From NCBI GenBank assembly GCA_034440635.1, contig JAOTON010001030.1, forward strand, positions 632,501 to 696,500: DNA of 64,000 nucleotides, given 5' to 3'. Under the pieces are notes generated by a model. That model worked only from the letters and a program-made list of their open reading frames with translations, was not told the DNA's origin and searched no databases. A program made the position numbers and the translations under genes. The stretch comes from Lepas anatifera (taxonomy: Eukaryota > Arthropoda > Thecostraca > Lepadidae). This document shows, piece after piece, positions 51,626 to 61,800 of this stretch. Position 1 is the stretch's first letter; every line of letters starts with the position of its first letter.

Positions 51626-51928
51626 CCGTCCGTAAGATTATTGGCGACGATGAGGCATTAGCTGGAAACGGATTACGTACCCATACTCTTCCTAGGGGCT
51701 TGGAAAGGCGATAGAATACCCTACCAGACCAGCAAAGGCACTTAATTGTCAAACAATAGTTTTAATGGCAAAATGCAGTCTAGTTCCATCTAGGTGCAAC
51801 GGCGTAGGGCACTAAATTTCGAGCGGCACGGCCCAAACGGGATGTACCGCCTAGCGATCAAAGGGCACTCCGGCACCGATGGGGGCACGTGCCCCCTCTG
51901 CCCGCCTGGCTGCGCCCCTGGACTATGC

Positions 51929-53415
51929 GATTGAATTTATATTTGGAGCCAAAATCTTCCAGCATCCACAAAGGCAGACATTGCCAGCTGGCACGACTGC
52001 AATGACATTGGAGGTGAGGGAGAGCCAGTGGTGGCCTGGTTAGACGAAACGCTCCCAGTCGCGGCGGAACGAATAGCGTGGACCACAGCCACAGACCCGG
52101 GGCTCGGGTTGGTCTTGGGATGCGTGCGGTCAGGAATTTGGCCAAAGAAATCGGAAGATAGTAGGACTTCAGCCTTTTTGCAGCTTAGGGAGCGACTAGT
52201 TGTAACAGATGGCTGCCTTCAAGTGGGGGGGGGGTTTGTAATTCCTCATAAATCCAGGGCTCAGCTGTTAAGGGAGCTGCACATTGGACATATGGGAGTA
52301 TGTAAAATGAAGTCGCTGGCTCGTGGATTCCTCTGGTGGCCAGGCATCGATGAGGAAATCGAGAGGGTGAGCCAGACTTGTGTTGAATGTCAAAATCATG
52401 CACAGATGCCAAAACCTAGCATCGCTCATCCATGGGTATACATACCATGGATGGATGCATGCTCAGGATCCCTCAGCTCCGTCAGCATGCTGAGGGGGCT
52501 GAGTGATATGCGGAGGGGATATATCCCTCCGGGCCGTGGGACAGAATTCACATCGATTTTGCATCTCTGTATGGCAAAGCGTTTCTAGTGGCGTTAAATG
52601 CCTTCTCAAATAGGCCGTAGGTGGAAGAAATGTGTGGAACGAGCGCATCAAAACGATAGAAGCCCTGACAAAGAATATTTGCCTCACATGGGCTCCCAAA
52701 ATGTTCTGGTGTCCGACAATGGCCCACCATTTACCTCTGATGAATTCGACAGGTATCTAGAGTCTCGAGGCATCTATCATCGTCGGACGCCACCGTATTG
52801 TTCAGCGCAGAACGGCCAAGCGGAATCCGTGGTTGGCACCGTGAAAACCTTTCTGAAGCAAGTCCTTGCCGGCCGCCGCCGCCGAGCGATTGGGCAGTTT
52901 CTCGCGCGGTATCGCATCACGCCGCGCACCGCCGCAGCCGCCGAGCGCCGGCCCAAATGATGCTCGAAAGACTGCCCCCAAACAAGCTGACACTGTTGAA
53001 GCCGTCTCTGTCATATCGCATGCAGAGCTTCGAGCCGTTCGATGCCTCCCGAGGTTTCCAACCGGGAGACCGAGTGCTGCTGCGCGACTTAAGACCAGGT
53101 TCGTCTCAGAAGTGGGGACGGGGTCAGGTGGTCAGTCGAGCTGGTCCTCTTGTCTACGATGTCACCGTAGATGACAGGCAGCGTCGAGCGCACTTAGATC
53201 ATCTTTTACCAGATCGCTCGCGACAGGCGGTAGAACTGATCCCAGCACGGAACTTTCATCGGGAGTCGGAATCGACTGGTATCGCATTCCCACCAGAGCC
53301 AGCCGTCTCAGAGCGTGAACGGGAGAAGCCGGCGGATAGTTCGACTCGAGAAGACGCGCCGGGTGAAGCGGCTGAATTTCCCAAAAGAATAAAGAACAAG
53401 CTGGCGCAGCCTTGA
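51929..53415 (+). pseudogene. Ty3/Gypsy integrase region (continues 46973-47359)
   Basis: Frame 52028-52588 carries the linker, an HIGHMG...ARGFLWWPGIDEEI...CVECQ zinc-binding block (H,H,C,C). The catalytic core is frameshifted: the first Asp block (HIDF) lies in another frame near 52545-52560. SDNGPPFTSDEF (second Asp) and NGQAES (Glu) are in frame 52598-52960. Frame 52798-53415 then holds a PGDRVLLRDLR and GPLVYDV GPY/F-like C-terminal domain and the stop at 53413. Frameshifts make it non-functional. Unlike the LTR element at 25530, its second catalytic Asp is present. Confidence 0.85.
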
Positions 53416-54918
53416 TACTCAGTTGTAGTGATGTGAAGGCATTAATTTAACGACTTGCATTGCCGGATTTATTAGTTCTATCCGTTAAAGGATAAAGTGC
53501 GCGTTGCTCAGTTCGAGTCATTCTTATTTCGACAGTGTTGTGTTGGATGGCTCAAAGGTAACTGTCTTGGAATCAGTTACGAGGAAGTCAGTTAGTCAAC
53601 TGGCGCATCTTTGCAGGTTGCAGGCTGGTTTCAAGGTAGCATATTATTGTTGTCCTACATTGATTTATCTGTTTTCCCTAAACGGATCAAAGTGTGGTAT
53701 ATGCGCTGGAGGCGCGCCGGCCTCTGCCCGCTGGAGACGGGCCTGCGTGCGTGTGCGTGGTGGCGGACCTGTGCGGAGCGTGCCAGTCTGCTTTGAGCTT
53801 TTGGTGCAAATACATCAGTCTTGTTTTCCATTTTTTTCTATTCCTGACAGAACCAATTTAACAAGAGCTCACTGTTCCCTCTCCAAGGCCATGGAGATTT
53901 CAGCCCCTTGTGGAGGAGGCGGATCTCAAAAAAGTGGACGTCAAAAAGTAAAAGTGGACGTCACGATGTCAAAAAGTGTATGTCTGGGACGTCAAAAGTG
54001 ACGGTATACGGGACAGGAGGTGTTAATGTTTAGGCGTGTTTTTGTATGTTTTGGATGATGAGGTATAAAAAAGCACATGGAAAGAAAGGGGCCGTAATTT
54101 TTGTTCATACATTACGTCACCCTCGGGGGGTGTAGAGAATGAACAAAGAGCTTGGCCGAAGCGTGACGTGTTATGACGGAGGGGGTCGGAAACACATCGT
54201 AAAAGCGTGACGTAATTTATGAACGGCCCCTAATAGAAACAATACCCAGGCTGTCATAATGTTCAAGCGCTGCCACCAATGAGGTGATCGAAGGAAATTG
54301 ACGTCTAGCTCAAGCCCCACTACGCCTGCGCCGCCCACCAATTTTATGTGTTTGGACTTCTTTAAAGCTCACGTGCTGAACGTGACTTTAGTATTAGCGA
54401 TTATGAATGCGTATAACTTTCTTTATTGACTAGTTTGAAACATGAAATGGATTTGGATATATCAATGAAAATATATTTGGATAGATATCACTCTACTTCC
54501 TCTTGGTAACCTCTTTTAGCTAAATCTTTTTATTTGTATTCGTTTTCATTGTTGGTGCAAATCTAACAGGTTCAATCCTGCACAAAGTATTAACAGCTCG
54601 TACGTCGGTTTGGCTTTGCGCTAATTCGGAGACCTTTTATTGCCAACATGAAAAACGGAACATGGGCTTATTAGCTATTTTCAGCCGAAATAAGATCAAG
54701 TCCATTATTTTCAACGTAGGCCGCCCCTGTTACCACCTCAGTCTGGAATTGAACCAGGTTTTTGTTTTACTGTTTTCTTTTGTTACTTATGCTGGACAGG
54801 ATTGGCAGCTGGGCCGACGTTCAGGCAGGGCGTGCCGTTGCCTTGGGTGGCGGACTTACCCAGACGTGTGCGCATGCGCTGAAATGGACGAACATCTGAG
54901 CGGCCGCCTGTCCGGCAG
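53416..54918. other. Possible Gypsy 3' UTR/LTR, then unassigned or intronic sequence
   Basis: The first several hundred bases after the integrase stop may include the 3' LTR, but no second copy is in the window to define it. Sequence up to 54918 may be intron of the gene whose exon follows. The frame 53504-54001 has no recognisable domain. Confidence 0.35.
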
Positions 54919-55092
54919 CCTTCCACATATTCGGGCCCATGGGCAAGCTGGCTATTGAGGTGATCCAGATCGGATTCCTGTTCGGCATCGCTGTGAGCTT
55001 CTTCGTGATCGCCGGAGACCTCGGCCCGAAGATCCTGGCACAACTATTGGACGTGCCCTACAGCGACAGGTTCCGCGCCGTCTTCCTCATTG
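54919..55092 (+). CDS. Probable exon of an SLC38A10-like amino-acid transporter
   Basis: The frame encodes AFHIFGPMGKLAIEVIQIGF, then FGIAVSFFVIAGDLG and PKILAQLLDV. This matches the style of transmembrane segment 3 and its flanks in SLC38-family (amino acid/auxin permease fold) proteins, closest in my memory to SLC38A10 (AFH..G..GK...E...IG...G...F.V.GDLG). Such proteins move neutral amino acids across membranes. The hydrophobic segment spans about residues 10-30. An in-frame stop lies upstream, so the exon should begin at an acceptor AG; the best candidate is CCGGCAG ending at 54918, though its pyrimidine tract is poor. The likely donor is G|GTCAGT at 55092/55093, at the start of a tandem repeat. 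No other exon was found in the window, so it may also be a pseudogene fragment. Confidence 0.6.
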
Positions 55093-55440
55093 GTCAGTCC
55101 ACCCCGTCTCTGTTCAGGGCCGTCTTCCTCATTGGTCAGTCCCGCCCCTCTCTGTTCAGGGCCGTCTTCCTCATTGGTCAGTCCACCCCCTCTCTGTTCA
55201 GGGCCGTCTTCCTCATTGGTCAGTCCACCCCCTCTCTTCAGGGCCGTCTTCCTCATTGGTCAGTCTTCCCCCTCTTAGTTCCGTCCATCTTTTTCATTGG
55301 TCAGTCTGCCCCTTCTCAGTTCCGTCCATCTTTCTCATTGGTCAGTCTGCCCCCTCTCATTTCCATCCGTCTTTCTCATTGGTCAGTCTGCCCTCTCTCA
55401 GTTCCGCCCATCCGTCCCATTGCTCAGCCGTCTCTGTCTC
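55070..55440. repeat. 42-bp minisatellite derived from the exon end
   Basis: The unit is about 42 bp: TTCAGGGCCGTCTTCCTCAT followed by TGGTCAGTCCACCCCCTCTC and TG. Around eight copies run from 55070, the later ones more diverged (CCGTCCATCTTTTTCATTGG). The first copy overlaps the 3' end of the SLC38A10-like exon, and each copy repeats its putative splice donor. 42 is a multiple of 3, so it stays open in frame with the exon (to a stop at 55484). Confidence 0.9.
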
Positions 55441-55484
55441 TCAGTCCTCTCCTTCCTCGTTGCTCAGTCTGCGCCCCTTCCTGA

Positions 55485-55885
55485 CGTGTGATCCACTCTG
55501 TGGGGGATGGGGGTAACGGTCAAGTCAAGTATTAACCGCGTGACGCTCATAAAAATATAACTCTGTTTTGTATTTGTATTTATTTAATTCATTGGCCACG
55601 GGATGACCCCAATAAAAGGCAAAGTAGATGACATAAAGCACTGTGTGGAGTGTGTGGGTGTAATCGGAAAAATTCCCAACGGGCTGAGTAATATCTTATT
55701 TTAAGGCTTGGTTTACTATAAGGTATAAGTTCACAATAGGGTTTGACATGAAAATCATTCTATTCTTGCACTTGATTTTCAAGCTCAATTTGAATTTTCG
55801 CGAACCACAATACACCGGCAATCATTTAAAATCTCATCTCGCCTATCTCATGTGATATTATCGCGATCAACTTACACTTTACACT
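55485..55885. other. No gene recognised
   Basis: An AT-rich spacer between the 42-bp and the 40-bp repeats. Confidence 0.5.
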
Positions 55886-55887
55886 AT

Positions 55888-58800
55888 GCATTCGGTTGTA
55901 ACAGTGGCCTGTCGTGTGGTCCACTCCATGGGTGTGTGTAACAGTTTCCTGTCGTGTGGTCCACTCCGTGAGTGTGTGTAACTGTGGCCTGTCGTGTGGT
56001 CCACTCCGTGGGGGGGTGTAACATTGGCCTGTCGTGTGGTCCACTCCGTGGGTGTGTGTTACAGTGGCCTGTCGTGTGGTCCACTCCGTGGGGGGGCGTG
56101 TAACAGTGGCCTGTCGTGTCGTTCACTCCGTGGGTGTGTGTAACAGTGGCCTGTCGTGTGGTCCACTCCGTGGGTGTGTTACAGTGGCCTGTCGAGTGGT
56201 TCCACTCCGTGGGGGGTGTAACAGTGGCCTGTCGTGTGGTCCACTCCGTGGGTGTATGTAACAGTGGCCTGTCGTGTGGTCCACTCCGTGGGTGTGTGTT
56301 ACTGTGGCCTGTCGTGTGGTCCACTCCGTGGGGGTGTAACAATGGCCTGTCGTGTGGTCCACTCCGTGAGTGTGTGTAACAGTGGCCTGTCGTGTGGTCC
56401 ACTCCGTGGGGGGTGTAACATTGGCCTGTCGTGTGGTCCACTCCGTGGGTATGTGTTACAGTGGCCTGTCGTGTGGTCCACTCCGTGGGGGTGTAACAGT
56501 GGCCTGTCGTGTGGTCCACTCCATGGGTGGGTGTAACAGTGGCCTGTCGTGTGGTCCACTCCGTGGGTGTGTGTAACAGTGGCCTGTCGTGTGGTTCCAC
56601 TCCGTGGGTGGCTGTAACAGTGGCCTGTCGTGTGGTCCACTCCGTGGGTGTGTGTAACAGTGGCCTGTCGTGTGGTCCACTCCGTGGGGAGGGTGTAACA
56701 GTGGCCTGTCGTGTGGTCCACTTCGTGGCGGGTGTAACAGTGGCCTGTCGTGTGGTCCACTCCGTGGGGGTGTAACAGTGGCCTGTCGTGTGGTCCACTC
56801 CGTGGGGGGGTGTAACAGTGGCCTGTCGTATGGTCCACTCCGTGGGTGGGTGTAACAGTGGCCTGTCGTGTGGTCCACTTCGTGGTGGTGTAACAGTGGC
56901 CTGTCGTGTGGTCCACTCCGTGGGGTGGGGTGTAACAGTGGCCTGTCGTCTGGTCCACTCCGTGGGTGTGTGTAACAGTGGCCTGTCGTGTGGTCCACTC
57001 CGTGGATGTGTGTAACAGTGGCCTGTCGCGTGGTCCACTTCGTGGGGGGGGGTGTAACAGTGGCCTGTCGTGTGGTCCACTCCGTGGGGGGGTGTAACAG
57101 TGGCCTGTCGCGTGGTCCACTCCGTGGGCGGCTGTAACAGTGGCCTGTCGTGTGGTCCACTCCGTGGGTGTGTGTAACAGTGGCTTGTCGTGTGGTCCAC
57201 TCCGTGGGGAGCGGGTGTAACAGTGGCCTGTCGCGTGGTCCACTCCGTGGGGTGGGGTGTAACAGTTTCCTGTTGTATGGTCCACTCCGTGGGTGGTGTG
57301 TAACAGTGGCCTGTCGTGTGGTCCACTCCGTGAAGGTGTGTAACTGTGGCTCGTCGTGTGGTCCACTCCGTGTGGGGGGGGTGTAGCATTGGCCTGTCGT
57401 CTGGTCCACTCTGTGGGTGTGTGTAACAGTTTCCTGTCGTGTGGTCCACTCCGTGGGTGTGTGTAACAGTGGCCTGTCGTGTGGTCCACTCCGTGGGGGT
57501 GGGGTGTAACAGTGGCCTGTCGTGTGGTCCACTCCGTGGAGTGTGTGTAACTGTGGCCTGTCGTGTGGTCCACTCCGTGGGGGTGTAACATTGGCCTGTC
57601 GTGTGGCTCCACTCCGTGGGTGTGTGTAACAGTGGCCTGTCGTGTGGTCCACTCCGTGGGGGGGGGGGTGTAACAGTGGCCTGTCGTGTGGTCCACTCCA
57701 TGGGTGGGTGTAACAGTTTCCTGTCGTGTGGTCCACTCCGTGGGTGTGTGTAACAGTGGCCTGTCGTGTGGTCCACTCCGTGGGTGGCTGTAACAGTGGC
57801 CTGTCGTGTGGTCCACTCCGTGGGGTGTGTAACAGTGGCCTGTCGTGTGGTCCACTCCGTGGGGGTGTAACAGTGGCCTGTCGTGTGGTCCACTTCGTGG
57901 CGGTGTAACAGTGGCCTGTCGTGTGGTCCACTCCGTGGGGGGGTGTAACAGTGGCCTGTCGTGTGGTCCACTCCGTGGGTGGGTGTAACAGTAGCCTGTC
58001 GTATGGTCCACTCCGTGGGGGGGTGTAACAGTGGCCTGTCGTGTGGTCCACTTCGTGGGGGTGTAACAGTGGCCTGTCGTGTGGTCCACTCCGTGGGGGG
58101 TGTAACAGTGGCCTGTCGTCTGGTCCACTCCGTGGGTGTGTGTAACAGTGGCCTGTCGTGTGGTCCACTCCGTGGGGGTGTAACAGTGGCCTGTCGTGTG
58201 GTCCACTCCGTGGGTGTGCGTAACAGTGGCCTGTCGTATGGTCCACTCCGTGGGTGGGTGTAACAGTGGCCTGTCGTGTGGTCCACTCCGTGGGGTGTGT
58301 AACAGTGGCCTGTCGTGTGGTCCACTCCGTGGGTGTGCGTAACAGTGGCCTGTCGTATGGTCCACTCCGTGGGTGTGTGTAACAGTGGCCTGTCGTGTGG
58401 TCCACTCCGTGGGTGTGTAACAGTGGCCTGTCGTGTGGTCCACTCCGTGGGGGGGGGTGTAACAGTGGCCTGTCGTGTGGTCCACTCCGTGGGTGTGTGT
58501 AACAGTGGCCTGTCGTGTGGTCCACTCCGTGAGTGTGTAACAGTGGCCTGTCGTGTGGTCCACTCCGTGTGGGGGGGTGTAACAGTGGCCTGTCGTGTGG
58601 TCCACTCCGTGGGTGTGCGTAACAGTGGCCTGTCGTGTGGTCCACTCCGTGGGTGTGTGTAACAGTGGCCTGTCGTGTGGTCCACTCCGTGGGTGTGTAA
58701 CAGTGGCCTGTCGTGTGGTCCACTCCGTGGGTGGGTGTAACAGTGGCCTGTCGTGTGGTCCACTCCGTGGGTGTGTGTAACAGTGGCCTGTCGTGTGGTC

Positions 58801-61800
58801 CACTTCGTGGGGGGCGTGTAACAGTGGCCTGTCGTGTGGTCCACTCCGTGGGTGTGCGTAACAGTGGCCTGTCGTATGGTCCACTCCGTGGGGGGGTGTA
58901 ACATTGGCCTGTCGTGTGGTCCACTCCGTGGGTGTGTGTAACAGTGGCCTGTCGTGTGGTCCACTTCGTGGGGTGTGTAACAGTGGCCTGTCGTATGGTC
59001 CACTCCGTGGGTGGGTGTAACAGTGGCCTGTCGTGTGATCCACTCCGTGGGTGTGTGTAACAGTGGCCTGTCGTGTGGTCCACTTCGTGGGGGGGCGTGT
59101 AACAGTGGCCTGTCGTGTGGTCCACTCCGTGGGTGTGCGTAACAGTGGCCTGTCGTGTGGTCCACTCCGTGGGGGTGTAACAGTGGCCTGTCGTGTGGTC
59201 CACTCCGTGGGGGTGTGTAACAGTGGCCTGTCGTGTGGTCCACTCCGTGGGTGTGTAACAGTGGCCTGTCGTGTGGTCCACTCCGTGGGTGTGCGTAACA
59301 GTGGCCTGTCGTATGGTCCACTCCGTGGGTGTGTGTAACAGTGGCCTGTCGTGTGGTCCACTCCGTGGGTGTGTAACAGTGGCCTGTCGTGTGGTCCACT
59401 CCGTGGGTGTGCGTAACAGTGGCCTGTCGTATGGTCCACTCCGTGGAGTGGGTGTAACAGTGGCCTGTCGTGTGGTCCACTCCGTGGGTGTGTGTAACAG
59501 TGGCCTGTCGTGTGGTCCACTCCGTGGGTGTGTAACAGTGGCCTGTCGTATGGTCCACTCCGTGGGTGGGTGTAACAGTGGCCTGTCGTGTGGTCCACTC
59601 CGTGGGTGTGCGTAACAGTGGCCTGTCGTATGGTCCACTCCGTGGGTGGGTGTAACAGTGGCCTGTCGTGTGGTCCACTCCGTGGGTGTGCGTAACAGTG
59701 GCCTGTCGTATGGTCCACTCCGTGGGTGGGTGTAACAGTGGCCTGTCGTGTGGTCCACTTCGTGGGGAGGGGTGTAACAGTGGCCTGTCGTGTGGTCCAC
59801 TCCGTGGGTGTGTGTTACAGTGGCCTGTCGTGTGGTCCACTTCGTGGGGGGGGTGTAACAGTGGCCTGTCGCGTGGTCCACTCCTTGGGCGGCTGTAACA
59901 GTGGCCTGTCGTGTGGTCCACTCCGTGGGTGTGTAACAGTGGCCTGTCGTGTGGACCACTCCATGGGTGGGTGTAACAGTGGCCTGTCGTATGGTCCACT
60001 CCGTGGGTGGGTGTAACAGTGGCTTGTCGTGTGGTCCACTCCGTGGGTGTGTGTTACAGTGGCCTGTCGTGTGGTCCACTCCGTGGGTGGGTGTAACATT
60101 GGCCTGTCGTGTGGTCCACTCCGTGGGTGTGTGTAACTGTGGCTTGTCGTGTGGTCCACTCCGTGGGGAGGGGGTGTTACAGTGGCCTGTCGCGTGGTCC
60201 ACTCCGTGGGGGTGGGGTGTAACAGTTTCCTGTCGTATGGTCCACTCCGTGGGTGTGTAACTGTGGCCTGTCGTGTGGTCCACTCCGTGGGGGTGTGTAA
60301 CTGTGGCTCGTCGTGTGGTCCACTCCGTGTGGGGGGGGGTGTAGCATTGGCCTGTCGTCTGGTCCACTCTGTGGGTGTGTGTAACAGTTTCCTGTCGTGT
60401 GGTCCACTCCGTGGGTGTGTGTAACAGTGGCCTGTCGTGTGGTCCACTCCGTGGGGGGGTGTAACAGTGGCCTGTCGTGTGGTCCACTCCGTGGGTTTGT
60501 GTAACTGTGGCCTGTCGTGTGGTCCACTCTGTGTGGGGGGGTGTAACATTGGCCTGTCGTATGGTCCACTCCGTGGGTGGGTGTAACAGTGGCCTGTCGT
60601 GTGGACCACTCCGTGGGTGTGTAACAGTGGCCTGTCGTGTGGTCCACTCCGTAAGTGTGCGTAACAGTGGCCTGTCGTATGGTCCACTCCGTGGGTGGGT
60701 GTAACAGTGGCCTGTCGTGTGGTCCACTCCGTGGGTGTGTGTAACAGTGGCCTGTCGTGTGGTCCACTTCGTGGGGAGGGGTGTAACAGTGGCTTGTCGT
60801 GTGGTCCACTCCGTGGGTGTGTGTAACAGTGGCCTGTCGTGTGGTCCACTCCGTGTGGGGGTGTAACAGTGGCCTGTCGTGTGGTCCACTCCGTGGGTGT
60901 GCGTAACAGTGGCCTGTCGTATGGTCCACTCCGTGGGTGGGTGTAACAGTGGCCTGTCGTGTGGTCCACTCCGTGGGTGTGTGTAACAGTGGCCTGTCGT
61001 GTGGTCCACTCCGTGGGGTGTGTAACAGTGGCCTGTCGTGTGGTCCACTCCGTGGGTGTGTGTAACAGTGGCCTGTCGTGATGGTCCACTCCGTGGGTGG
61101 GTGTAACAGTGGCTTGTCGTGTGGTCCACTCCGTGGGTGTGTGTTACAGTGGCCTGTCGTGTGGTCCACTCCGTGGGTGGGTGTAACAGTGGCCTGTCGT
61201 GTGGTCCACTCCGTGGGTGTGTGTAACTGTGGCTTGTCGTGTGGTCCACTCCGTGGGGAGGGGGTGTTACAGTGGCCTGTCGCGTGGTCCACTCCGTGGG
61301 GGTGGGGTGTAACAGTTTCCTGTCGTATGGTCCACTCCGTGGGTGTGTAACTGTGGCCTGTCGTGTGGTCCACTCCGTGGGGTGTGTAACTGTGGCCTGT
61401 CGTGTGGTCCACTCCGTGTGGGGTGGGGGGTGTAACATTGGCCTGTCGTCTGGTCCACTCTGTGGGTGTGTGTAACAGTTTCCTGTCGTGTGGTCCACTC
61501 CGTGGGTGTGTGTAACAGTGGCCTGTCGTATGGTCCACTTCGTGGGGAGGGGTGTAACAGTGGCTTGTCGTGTGGTCCACTCCGTGGGTGTGTGTAACAG
61601 TGGCCTGTCGTATGGTCCACTCCGTGGGTGGGTGTAACAGTGGCCTGTCGTGTGGTCCACTCCGTGGGTGTGTGTAACTGTGGCTTGTCGTGTGGTCCAC
61701 TCCGTGGGGGGGGGTGTTACAGTGGCCTGTCGCGTGGTCCACTCCGTGGGGGTGGGGTGTAACAGTTTCCTGTCGTATGGTCCACTCCGTGGGGTGTGTA

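Larger units (their letters stand above)
47360..51920. mobile_element. hAT-like element, 4.6 kb, inside the Gypsy pol pseudogene
   Basis: Ends are CAGGGGCGCAACCAG and the complement CTGGCTGCGCCCCTG. Flanks GACTATGA (47352-47359) and GACTATGC (51921-51928) agree at 7 of 8. It interrupts a Gypsy RNase H reading frame that resumes right after it. No intact transposase is seen. The minus-strand frame 47759-47574 could be a remnant, but I cannot recognise it. Most of the length is tandem arrays. Confidence 0.78.
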
